Part shown: positions 14,930 to 22,577 of the stretch, in pieces
Numbering within the stretch: the stretch's first letter is position 1
How the letters are laid out: the number at the start of each line of letters is the position of its first letter
Translations under genes and position numbers: made by a program
Virus record (IMG/VR): IMGVR_UViG_3300006028_000021
Span: 1 to 37,487 of that record
Source: a virus
Strand: one strand, 5' to 3'
DNA length: 37,487 nucleotides
Notes under the pieces: model-generated
The model's database searches: none
The model's input: only the letters and a program-made list of their open reading frames with translations
What the model was told of the DNA's origin: nothing

Positions 14930-15619
14930 ATGGCTCTTACTGCAGCCCAAATTATCACGTATGCCCTTCAAATTGCGAAATGCCCCGGCTTTACGCAACA
15001 AGGTGGGCAGTCGCTTAATTTGGTGCTGCAAGACCTAGCGATGCACCGCGATTTGAAAATCAATCGCGTGTCCACCACGATTATCGCGCAGCCGAACAAT
15101 AACGGGCCTTTCAATCTGGAGCCGGATTATCTGCGCACCTACGACCTGTTTTTCTCGCAGAACAATTTACCGTATTTCCTGCATCCGATCTCGATGGAAG
15201 AGTACGACCAAGAGTTTAAAGACCCTTCCATTGCGAACTATCCCTATGAGTTTGCGACTGACTTGTCTCCTCAGGCCACTGGCGGGCTGGGTCTTCTTTA
15301 TATCTATCCGCAGTCGTCCGGCACGATTCTTCTAACGCATCGTTATATGCTGCAGCGGGCGGATATCGTTACGCCCGAGACTTCGGCAATCGTTCCATGG
15401 TTTCCTGATACCGATTATCTGATCCACGCGACCGCGTACCGGATGATGCGGATCACGGACGACGAACGACATGATCGCTTCGTCGCCGAAGCCGACAAGA
15501 TGCTGCGCATTCACCTGATCATGGAAGGCGATGAGCAGGCTGTTGTAAAATCGGTGCGCCTCGATCCCCGGCGTTTCCATACAAACCGGACGCTCAAACC
15601 GACCAAAATTACCGATTAG
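14930..15619 (+). CDS. Head-tail adaptor / tail tube A-like protein
   Basis: A 229-aa protein. The helical N-terminus (MALTAAQIITYALQIAKCPG), the central LRTYDLFFSQNNLPYFLHPI and the C-terminal helix with LIHATAYRMMRITDDERHDR fit the P22 gp4 / T7 gp11-type adaptor families that join portal to tail nozzle. It precedes the nozzle-like gene, which supports the call. Confidence 0.7.
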   Translation: MALTAAQIITYALQIAKCPGFTQQGGQSLNLVLQDLAMHRDLKINRVSTTIIAQPNNNGPFNLEPDYLRTYDLFFSQNNLPYFLHPISMEEYDQEFKDPSIANYPYEFATDLSPQATGGLGLLYIYPQSSGTILLTHRYMLQRADIVTPETSAIVPWFPDTDYLIHATAYRMMRITDDERHDRFVAEADKMLRIHLIMEGDEQAVVKSVRLDPRRFHTNRTLKPTKITD

Positions 15620-15628
15620 GAGCCGTAT

Positions 15629-17278
15629 ATGACGATTCCTAAAAACTATCCAATTCGCTTTACCCCGAAGGGCTTGAGCGACGCTTTCGACGCTACGGAT
15701 ACGTTTCCCGGCGCCTGCCAAACGCTGCAAAATTTGGTCTTTGATCAGGCAAATCCTGAATTGATCAGTGCCCGGCCGGGTGTCGGCACGGCATTAACTT
15801 CCTTTTCAGGGTTCAGCGCGCCAGGCTACGTATCCATCCATGTAACTCTTGGTACGCTTACCTTCGGCATGATCGCCACTTCCCGTTTTGCGGGGCACGA
15901 CGAACCTTTTTGCTACGATAACGTAGCCGGAGCTTTTATTGGTGTTTTTGGTCCCACAGCAGCCAATACTCCTACGTCGCCGGCGACAACAGGCCCTTGG
16001 ACTCCACCGACGATGGCGGTTATTGGGGTGAAAATTATCATTACGCATCCGGGTTTTAACGGTGTAGGCGCAAACTTTTTTGGCGTGATCGATATTACGA
16101 ACCCCGCCGCGCCAACATGGACCTCGGCCAACTTGGCGACCAACCCCCTACCGGCTGTGCCGACCAGTGTAGCGAATTTTAATAATCGTGCGTATTATTC
16201 GTTTGGTAATAAACTTTTCTACTCCGATGTCCTGGTCCCGCTGACGGCAACCAACGCCGGTCAATCACTGACAGTGGGGGATAACACGGCGATCACTGCG
16301 CAGGCGGGGCTGCCAGTACAGACAACATCGAGCGGTATTGTAGGCGCTTTGGTGATATTTAAGCCCGCGCAAATTTGGCAGATTACAGGCGACGCTGCTA
16401 TTGCGACCAATCCTCTTGCGCAGAATTACCTAACACTGAACGTGGGATGTATTTCCCCGCGCAGTATTGTGCCTACTAGTTTCGGGCTGGCGTTTGTAGG
16501 TATAGCAGGACCGTTTTTCCTGAGCCCATTGGGCGCCGTTTTACCATTGAACAGCAAATTGAGCGACGGCAGCCCTGCCGACTTACAGGCACCCTTCCAA
16601 AATACAACCTCGCCCACGCGTATCGCCGCGGGGTTCCAGGGAAATATTTATCGGGTATGTGTGCCGACAACAACAGCGGCCGGGGTGGCGACCAACGATT
16701 ATTGGTACGACTTATACCGCAGGCGGTGGACAGGGCCCCATACCTTCCCCTATGACTGCGTTTCCATGGTGTCCGGCAGCGCAAGCGGTTCGTACTTCCT
16801 ACTATCCTCTGCCGCAAATCCGGGTGCTTTGTACCGTGGCTTGGCGCAGACACAAGCGGGAATTACCCCTGAATACGACGATCTAGGCGTCCCTTTGCAG
16901 GTGGTGATGCAAAGTTCCTCCTTTCCCAAGACGGGCCATATGGCTGAGAAGCAGGTGGTAGAATCGACAATCGAGCTGTCGTCCATCGGTGTCGGCGTAC
17001 TTTACAACATAACCGCGATGAACACCTTGGGCAACACCATTGGTACTGCTGCGGTTACCACAAAAAATATTGGCGGTGTTTGGGGCTCAAACGTATGGGG
17101 GGACGGCACTTTATGGGCGTCCGTAAAAAATACCCCGAATGTTTATACCGTACCTTGGAGCGCCCCCGTCGTTTTCAAAAAATTCAGTTTGAATATCCAG
17201 GCCACAGCCGTAAATAGCTTGTCAATTGGTACTTTTTACGCCCGATATCAGGACTGCGGCTATACTTTGATGGAGTAA
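15629..17278 (+). CDS. Tail nozzle / DNA-stabilisation protein (P22 gp10-like)
   Basis: A 549-aa, beta-rich, low-helix protein. It begins with an ADP-type segment seen in tail-nozzle proteins (SDAFDATDTFPGACQTLQNL) and then repeats propeller-like strands (IVGALVIFKPAQIWQITGDA; AFVGIAGPFFLSPLGAV; NDYWYDLYRRRWTGPHTFPY). This matches the beta-propeller nozzle or packaged-DNA stabilisation proteins that close the portal in podoviruses. It lies between the adaptor and the fibre-tip gene. Function is inferred from family and position. Confidence 0.7.
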   Translation: MTIPKNYPIRFTPKGLSDAFDATDTFPGACQTLQNLVFDQANPELISARPGVGTALTSFSGFSAPGYVSIHVTLGTLTFGMIATSRFAGHDEPFCYDNVAGAFIGVFGPTAANTPTSPATTGPWTPPTMAVIGVKIIITHPGFNGVGANFFGVIDITNPAAPTWTSANLATNPLPAVPTSVANFNNRAYYSFGNKLFYSDVLVPLTATNAGQSLTVGDNTAITAQAGLPVQTTSSGIVGALVIFKPAQIWQITGDAAIATNPLAQNYLTLNVGCISPRSIVPTSFGLAFVGIAGPFFLSPLGAVLPLNSKLSDGSPADLQAPFQNTTSPTRIAAGFQGNIYRVCVPTTTAAGVATNDYWYDLYRRRWTGPHTFPYDCVSMVSGSASGSYFLLSSAANPGALYRGLAQTQAGITPEYDDLGVPLQVVMQSSSFPKTGHMAEKQVVESTIELSSIGVGVLYNITAMNTLGNTIGTAAVTTKNIGGVWGSNVWGDGTLWASVKNTPNVYTVPWSAPVVFKKFSLNIQATAVNSLSIGTFYARYQDCGYTLME

Positions 17279-17280
17279 TT

Positions 17281-17850
17281 ATGTCAATTATCGGAACACT
17301 ACCCAACAATATACAAAACGGTCAGGCAGAAGACGCCACGCCGGTAATGGCAAATTTCAATTTCATCATCAACCAAGTGAACGCGGCCGCAACCCCTCTT
17401 GGTACGTTCACCGCCCCCGCCGGCACGCGTATGTTGTTCAATCAGGCCGCCCCACCCGCCGGATGGACGCAAGAGGTCGGAGCGGCGTTTAACGATACCT
17501 CTGTGCGTACCGTCACTAGCGCCGGCGGCGCGACAGCAGGGTCGGTGCTGTGGTCATCCTGGAACTTTAGCGGCACGTTCAACGTGAACTCTTTTGCGTT
17601 GAGCGTAGCGCAGTTGCCCGCGCACAGCCACACGGTAACGGATCCTGGGCATCGTCACGGAACGGGCTATTTCAATAACGCCTCAGGCAATCCAGGTACG
17701 GGTATTCCGGCGTACTCCGGTGGCGATCAGACTACGTCGGTGACGACGGGTATCACGCTGCAGAATACGGGTTCAGGGGCTTTTATCACGCCTACGTATC
17801 AAACACCGCAAGTGAAGTTTTCTGACTACATTATCGGCATCAAGTCATGA
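17281..17850 (+). CDS. Tail collar/fibre-tip protein
   Basis: A 189-aa protein with a phage tail-collar-like module: MLFNQAAPPAGWTQ, followed by ALSVAQLPAHSHTVTDPGHR and a His-rich HRHGTGYF segment. Such modules occur at the tips of tail fibres, and their His clusters usually coordinate a metal. It is probably involved in adsorption. It follows the nozzle gene by 2 nt and overlaps the next gene. Confidence 0.8.
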   Translation: MSIIGTLPNNIQNGQAEDATPVMANFNFIINQVNAAATPLGTFTAPAGTRMLFNQAAPPAGWTQEVGAAFNDTSVRTVTSAGGATAGSVLWSSWNFSGTFNVNSFALSVAQLPAHSHTVTDPGHRHGTGYFNNASGNPGTGIPAYSGGDQTTSVTTGITLQNTGSGAFITPTYQTPQVKFSDYIIGIKS

Positions 17851-18143
17851 AAAACATGTGCCCGCTGCTTAAAAAAGAATGCATCGAGCATCAATGCGCC
17901 TGGTACACGCACGTTATCGGAAAAGACCCGCAAACGGGCAAGGATATGGACCATTGGGACTGCGCCGTAAGGTGGCTGCCGTTATTGATCACTGAGGGCG
18001 CAAGGCAGACGCACAATGTGGCGGCGTCGGTGGACTCGATGCGCAATGAAGTGATACAGCGGCAGGACGTATTGAACAACGCGGTCAGGGTCGCACAGCC
18101 GCAAACACCGCCACGTCTTGAGGACGGAGGGAACGATGGATAA
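17847..18143 (+). CDS. Conserved phage hypothetical protein (Cys-rich, 98 aa)
   Basis: The N-terminal half has MCPLLKKECIEHQCAWYTHV and CAVRWLPLLITEGARQ. I recognise this pattern (CPLLKKxCIEHxC, CA-x-WLP) from podoviral tail/lysis regions, where its function is unknown. The cysteines may bind metal or an Fe-S cluster. Its start overlaps the collar stop (ATGA) and its stop overlaps the holin start. Confidence 0.65.
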   Translation: MKNMCPLLKKECIEHQCAWYTHVIGKDPQTGKDMDHWDCAVRWLPLLITEGARQTHNVAASVDSMRNEVIQRQDVLNNAVRVAQPQTPPRLEDGGNDG

Positions 18144-18315
18144 GAACCTAGGGGATGGGCTTTCAATCATGACTATGATCGCGGCGTTTGCAGGGTGGTT
18201 GCCCTCTCTCTCGTTACTCGTGACCATCGTTTGGGGGTGCATCCGTATCTACGAGACAGACACCGTGCAACGATGGCTTGGTTACAAAGAAAAGGTGGTG
18301 AAGGATGAACACTGA
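18136..18315 (+). CDS. Putative holin (small membrane protein)
   Basis: A 59-aa protein with one or two hydrophobic segments (IMTMIAAFAGWLPSLSLLVTIVW) and a basic/acidic tail (IRIYETDTVQRWLGYKEKVV). It sits directly before the endolysin gene, the usual holin position. The ATG at 18136 is preceded by a GGAGGG ribosome site. Its stop lies inside the first copy of a 34-bp duplication that precedes the endolysin. Confidence 0.65.
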   Translation: MDKNLGDGLSIMTMIAAFAGWLPSLSLLVTIVWGCIRIYETDTVQRWLGYKEKVVKDEH

Positions 18316-18370
18316 TTTGTTAGCCCAGGAGCTGGAGGATGAACACTGATTTGTTAGCCCAGGAGCTGGA
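18303..18370 (+). repeat. 34-bp perfect tandem duplication at the holin/endolysin boundary
   Basis: Bases 18303-18336 and 18337-18370 are identical. The unit contains the holin's last codons and stop, an ATG, and the first ten endolysin codons. Copy 1's ATG (18305) opens a 14-codon frame (MNTDLLAQELEDEH) that stops at 18349, and copy 2's ATG (18339) opens the endolysin. Because 34 is not a multiple of 3, the first ATG is a decoy. The duplicated coding sequence provides a GGAG upstream of the real start. Confidence 0.95.
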
Positions 18371-18749
18371 GCGTGACGAAGGAAAGAAAAACATGCTCTA
18401 TCGTGACAGCCTCGGGATTTGGTCTATCGGCATAGGCCGTAATCTGCAAGACCGAGGTTTGAGCGACGACGAGATACTTTACTTGTTGAAAAACGACATG
18501 AACATCGTTTTTGCAGCTCTGGATACTTCGCTGCCGTGGTGGCGCGCCATGACGGAAAACAGGCAAAGGGCGCTGGCGAACATGTGTTTCAATTTGGGCA
18601 TAAATCGCTTGCTCGGGTTCAAAAATACACTGCTGTCGATGTCACAAGGCGATTACGCCGCCGCCGCCGCCGGCATGCTGGCGTCACGGTGGGCTACTCA
18701 AGTCGGTGACCGGGCTAAACGTCTGGCCGCCATGATGGAACAAGGTTAA
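18339..18749 (+). CDS. Endolysin, T4-type lysozyme (GH24 family)
   Basis: A 136-aa muramidase that cuts peptidoglycan. Catalytic residues follow the T4 spacing: Glu14, Asp23 and Ser29 where T4 has Thr (E-x8-D-x5-T), in DEGKKNMLYRDSLGIWSIGI. The Thr-to-Ser change is conservative. No signal peptide is present, so release should depend on the holin. The start is the second copy of the 34-bp duplication. Confidence 0.92.
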   Translation: MNTDLLAQELERDEGKKNMLYRDSLGIWSIGIGRNLQDRGLSDDEILYLLKNDMNIVFAALDTSLPWWRAMTENRQRALANMCFNLGINRLLGFKNTLLSMSQGDYAAAAAGMLASRWATQVGDRAKRLAAMMEQG

Positions 18750-18759
18750 GGAGAAAATA

Positions 18760-19167
18760 ATGGCTCTCGACCCAATCACCGCCGTCATCGGCGTAGTAGG
18801 ACAAGTTATTGACCGTGTTTGGCCTGACCCGACGCAGGCCGCTGCGGCTAAATTGCAACTCATGACGTTGCAGATGAACGGTGAACTGGCTCAACTCACC
18901 GGGCAGATGGACATCAACAAGAATGAGGCGGCGAACGCCAGTGTGTTCGTATCCGGCTGGCGCCCGTTCATTGGATGGGTATGCGGTGCGGCTTGCGCTT
19001 GGAACTGGATCGGGCTGCCAGTCGCGGGGTTTGTACTGGCGATGGCGGGGCATCCTATCAGCCTGCACCAGGCCGATATCAGCGAAATGATGCCGGTGCT
19101 AATGGGCATGCTCGGTTTGGGCGGCCTGCGTACTTTCGAGAAACTGAACGGGGTAGCGGCTAAGTGA
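18760..19167 (+). CDS. Second holin candidate (3TM holin superfamily)
   Basis: A 135-aa protein. Its NEAANASVFVSGWRPFIGWV segment and the following hydrophobic stretch (FVLAMAGHPISL, MMPVLMGMLGLGGLRTFE) match GTA-type 3TM holins, in which a conserved SGWRP leads into the first membrane helix. An AGGAG site precedes the ATG. Two holin-like genes flank the endolysin, so one may be the holin and the other an antiholin or regulator. Confidence 0.7.
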   Translation: MALDPITAVIGVVGQVIDRVWPDPTQAAAAKLQLMTLQMNGELAQLTGQMDINKNEAANASVFVSGWRPFIGWVCGAACAWNWIGLPVAGFVLAMAGHPISLHQADISEMMPVLMGMLGLGGLRTFEKLNGVAAK

Positions 19168-19727
19168 AAAATCTACTCAAAATTGCCCAGGGCATCGATG
19201 TGACACCGTTGCTGCTGGCGGTGCAGCGCCAGCCCAAGCTGTGGAACCGCCATACGATCCGCAAGGACGCCGAGGGCAGTCCGCATGCCGCGATGTCGGA
19301 TATCTGGCTGCGTTATAACGACGTTAAGGACTACGAGCTGACGGGCGATTACACCGGGTTCAACGATCCGCATGACGCGATCTTCTACCCCGAGTGGTAC
19401 GCCTTGCCTCAAGCCCGGCCAATTGTCATGGGGCTGATGGCGCGCGTGGAAGGCACACGACTGGGCGGCGTCATGATCACCAAGATCCCGCCAGGCGGCA
19501 AAATCCTGCCGCATAGCGATGATGGCTGGCATGCCAAGCATTTCAACACCAAGTTGTACGTAGTCCTGCAGTCGAACCCGCAATGCATCAACCGTGTCGA
19601 GGATGACGTGGTCAGCATGGCGCCGGGCGAAGTATGGTATTTCGACAACACCAAGGAGCATGAAGTCGTGAACGATGGCCCGGATGACCGGATCACGTTG
19701 ATCATTTGTATCAGGTGTGAAAAATGA
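19164..19727 (+). CDS. Aspartyl/asparaginyl beta-hydroxylase-like 2OG-Fe(II) oxygenase
   Basis: A 187-aa enzyme with a double-stranded beta-helix pattern. ILPHSDDGWH gives the HxD metal pair (H117, D119), KEHEVVND gives the distal His (H166), and R176 in DDRITLIICI is the likely 2-oxoglutarate ligand. These are the complete ligands expected for an Fe(II)/2OG oxygenase of the Asp/Asn hydroxylase type. Substrate is unknown; a virion or host protein is possible. GTG start overlaps the holin stop (GTGA). Confidence 0.75.
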   Translation: MKNLLKIAQGIDVTPLLLAVQRQPKLWNRHTIRKDAEGSPHAAMSDIWLRYNDVKDYELTGDYTGFNDPHDAIFYPEWYALPQARPIVMGLMARVEGTRLGGVMITKIPPGGKILPHSDDGWHAKHFNTKLYVVLQSNPQCINRVEDDVVSMAPGEVWYFDNTKEHEVVNDGPDDRITLIICIRCEK

Positions 19728-20092
19728 GCTTTCAACCCTTAGGTTTGGTCGAAATGTTGGCGCATACGTCGCCTTCACGGATCGTGCACCATTTCCCTTC
19801 GAACGGCGTAACGTCCTCGGGCGTGTATATCCGGGAAGCCACCTTGCGCGCCCAAAGCACCGTGGATACGCATTTGCACACCTATGACCATTGGGGCGTT
19901 CTGGTGTCGGGTTCGGCGGCCGTTGATGTCAATGGTGTCGTCGTCGTCTACGACGGTTTGAGCATTATCGACATCAAAGCCAATAAAGAGCATAAAATTA
20001 CCGCATTGACTGACATCGTCTGGCTTTGCATCCACGCAACCGACGAAACCGATCCCTCAAAGATCGACGAAGTCCTGATCAAAGGGGAATAG
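19724..20092 (+). CDS. Cupin-domain protein
   Basis: A 122-aa small beta-barrel. HLHTYDHWGVLVSG supplies His50, His52 and His56, and EH (H90) closes a cupin-like metal site. It overlaps the hydroxylase gene (ATGA), so the two are coupled and may act together. Cupins can be enzymes or ligand binders, and the activity is not evident. Confidence 0.7.
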   Translation: MSFQPLGLVEMLAHTSPSRIVHHFPSNGVTSSGVYIREATLRAQSTVDTHLHTYDHWGVLVSGSAAVDVNGVVVVYDGLSIIDIKANKEHKITALTDIVWLCIHATDETDPSKIDEVLIKGE

Positions 20093-20093
20093 C

Positions 20094-21050
20094 ATGCCTT
20101 GGGGAGTCGCAGCAGCAGCAGCCGGGTCTTTGGTGTCCTCGGCATTGGCGCCTAGCCCCTCGGGCGGGGGTAGTGGCGGAAGCCCGAATATGTACGTTCC
20201 GACAGGCTTGGGCGCGGCTGATCAGAATTGGCAGAATCTGCAGAGTAGTCAGCTCGGACTCTACAACCAAGGCAATCCTTACCAGGACTGGAATCAACAG
20301 CAAGCGATAAAGAGCAGCGAACAATACGGTGTTCTTGGGACGCAGGCAGGGCAATACGGTCAGCAGCTCGGACAGCAGGCCCAAGGTAACTACGGCGCGC
20401 AGCAGTATCTGCAGGGCGCCGGCCAGCAAGTCTACAATCTGGCGATGGACCCGCAAAGCGCCCTGTATAACAGGACGCAGCAACAGCTCGGGGACCAGGT
20501 CAACGCCGGCCAGGCGCAGCGCGGTCTCGGCGGCTCGGCCGTGGGCGGCTCGGAGTATAACCAGGCTATGTCCAATTTCAATATTGACTGGCAGAATCAG
20601 CAGCTGCAGCGCGCAACCCAAGGCGCAAGCGCGTTGAGCGGGCTGTACGGACAGGCCGGCAGCTACGGGCAGCTGGGCAACGCTGATCTTGCGGCGTCTA
20701 TCGGTATGGGCGCGCAGGGCGCGCAGTACACCGGCATGCAGGGCCAGTTACCTTATCAAACAGCCCAAGGCATGACCAACAACCAGCTTCAACAGGCTCA
20801 GGGTATCCAGAGCCAGGCCATTCCTTACATGAACTACGGCCAGGGGGCAACTTCCAACGCCTACAACGCCGCCTCGCAAAACGCCGGCGCTACGGGTGCG
20901 CTGGTGAACCAGGGTATCAGCGCGCTCGGTAACTCCAGCTGGGGGCAAAACCTGTTCGGTGGAGGCGGGGGCGGTGGTACTATTTACGGGAACACGGATA
21001 ACTCGCAACTGGCGACAGGTGGCGGCTTCACCTTGGCGTCAGGGTTTTAA
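20094..21050 (+). CDS. Putative internal virion / DNA-ejection protein (Gln/Gly-rich)
   Basis: A 318-aa low-complexity protein. It has a Gly/Ser-rich N-terminus, a long Gln/Asn/Tyr-rich middle with GNYGAQQYLQGAGQQVYNLA, and a glycine run near the end (GGGGGGGTIYGNTDNSQLAT). This composition and its place ahead of two other ejection-type genes fit internal head proteins such as P22 gp7/gp16/gp20. Exact family not assigned. Confidence 0.6.
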   Translation: MPWGVAAAAAGSLVSSALAPSPSGGGSGGSPNMYVPTGLGAADQNWQNLQSSQLGLYNQGNPYQDWNQQQAIKSSEQYGVLGTQAGQYGQQLGQQAQGNYGAQQYLQGAGQQVYNLAMDPQSALYNRTQQQLGDQVNAGQAQRGLGGSAVGGSEYNQAMSNFNIDWQNQQLQRATQGASALSGLYGQAGSYGQLGNADLAASIGMGAQGAQYTGMQGQLPYQTAQGMTNNQLQQAQGIQSQAIPYMNYGQGATSNAYNAASQNAGATGALVNQGISALGNSSWGQNLFGGGGGGGTIYGNTDNSQLATGGGFTLASGF

Positions 21051-21061
21051 AGGAGCACGAC

Positions 21062-22576
21062 ATGGCCGGACTCGGCGGGATGCCCTACTACATTCAGGAT
21101 TTAGGGCAACTCCAACAACAAGCGGCGCAGAAACAGCAGATGCAGTTGCAACAACAGGAAGCGTTGCAACGGCAAGCTATTCTCCAGCAGCAGCAGCAGG
21201 ACCGTCAGCGTCAAATGGCGGCGGCCAACGCTGCGGGGAACGTGCTGCCGCAAATGTTCTTGCCCCCGCCCCCTTCCAATGCACAACAATCGGGCGCGCC
21301 CCCACAGCAGCCCCCAATGCCTGGCCAGCCGTCACAGCCTATGGTGCAGCCAGGTGCGCAACGGCCACAAGGCATGTTGCCACCCCCGCCGCAGGGTATG
21401 CCACAAGGTCAGCCGCCGATGCCACAAGGTGGGGGTACGCCGCCTCAAGGCATGCCGCAACAGCCACCCCCTTATCGACCGATGCCGACTTCCCCGCCGG
21501 CGCCGCCGTCACAGGGCGGCGCAATTGCGCCCCCACCACAGGCGCAACAAGCACCGCAACAGCAGCCGGGCCCCTTGTCGTTCGAACATGCCGTAAAACT
21601 CCTATCGGATCAGGGGCTGAAAGGCGCGGACTTGATGGCCGGTTTGCAGCAGCTGCAGCCATTGCTCGATACTCAGGCCAAGATACAGGCCGCCCAGATC
21701 CAGCAGCAGTTCACCAATGAAGTGAAACTGCAACAGCTGCAAAACGCTCGGGACAACCTGGAAGAGAAACGGCGCGAAGCCGACCAGCGGGCAAAAGATC
21801 GATCTCTGGATCGTATCGACCGCGAACGTGCACATGCCGATTCCATGGCGATGCGCCAGGAGTCTATCGCCATCCGCAAGCAGATGGTGGGCGCCGGCGC
21901 GGGCGACGATGCCAAGTTCACACCGGAAGACTTGAAGTTCCTAGCCGAGCAGGCGCGCGCCGGCGATACGTCGGTGTACCAGAACCTCGGCCGAGGCGCG
22001 CAAGGCGCAAAGAACATCATTGCTTTGCGCCGGGAAGTCATGAAACAAACCCGTGAAGCAGGCGGTTCAGGGGCCGATGTAGCGGCCGCCAATGTCGGTT
22101 ATCAAGGCGAAAAAGCTGGAGCGCGTACCGCGGGCACGAAAGCGACCAATGTGGAACTGGCCGCCGCCGAAGCACAGAAAACTTTCCCCTTGGTCAAACA
22201 GGCGTCGGCTGCGCTCCCACGTACAGAATTTGTGCCGGCGAATCGAGCATTACAGGCTGCGCAAACGAATACCGGCGACCCCCGCGTTATTGCGCTCGGG
22301 ACCGCGATCAATACTTCAATCAACGCCTATGCCCGGGCTATCAGCCCCTCCGGCACACCGACCGTGCACGACAAGGAACACGCCCGGGAGCTGCTGTCCA
22401 CCGCCAACACACCGGATCAGCTCAACGCAGTGCTGGACATGATGAACAAGGAAATGACCGCCGCACGGCGGGCACCGAAAGAAGTCATGAACGCGCAAAA
22501 ATCTCGTATCTCGGGCCGCGCACCAGAGGATGAAACGCCGGCTATCCCTTCCGGCTGGTCGGTCAAGGAACACTGA
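21062..22576 (+). CDS. Putative ejection protein (Gln/Pro-rich)
   Basis: A 504-aa protein. The N-terminal 170 residues are Gln- then Pro-rich and disordered. A charged coiled coil follows (READQRAKDRSLDRIDRERA), then a helical C-terminus with ALGTAINTSINAYARAISPS and HDKEHARELLSTANTPDQLN, which resembles the conserved C-terminal part of podoviral DNA-ejection proteins. Part of a run of three such genes. Confidence 0.6.
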   Translation: MAGLGGMPYYIQDLGQLQQQAAQKQQMQLQQQEALQRQAILQQQQQDRQRQMAAANAAGNVLPQMFLPPPPSNAQQSGAPPQQPPMPGQPSQPMVQPGAQRPQGMLPPPPQGMPQGQPPMPQGGGTPPQGMPQQPPPYRPMPTSPPAPPSQGGAIAPPPQAQQAPQQQPGPLSFEHAVKLLSDQGLKGADLMAGLQQLQPLLDTQAKIQAAQIQQQFTNEVKLQQLQNARDNLEEKRREADQRAKDRSLDRIDRERAHADSMAMRQESIAIRKQMVGAGAGDDAKFTPEDLKFLAEQARAGDTSVYQNLGRGAQGAKNIIALRREVMKQTREAGGSGADVAAANVGYQGEKAGARTAGTKATNVELAAAEAQKTFPLVKQASAALPRTEFVPANRALQAAQTNTGDPRVIALGTAINTSINAYARAISPSGTPTVHDKEHARELLSTANTPDQLNAVLDMMNKEMTAARRAPKEVMNAQKSRISGRAPEDETPAIPSGWSVKEH

Positions 22577-22577
22577 C

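Noticed and set aside
20959-21720. 253-aa rightward open frame overlapping ejection genes
   Set aside because: Ala/Thr/Arg-rich low-complexity frame lying within two better-supported genes.
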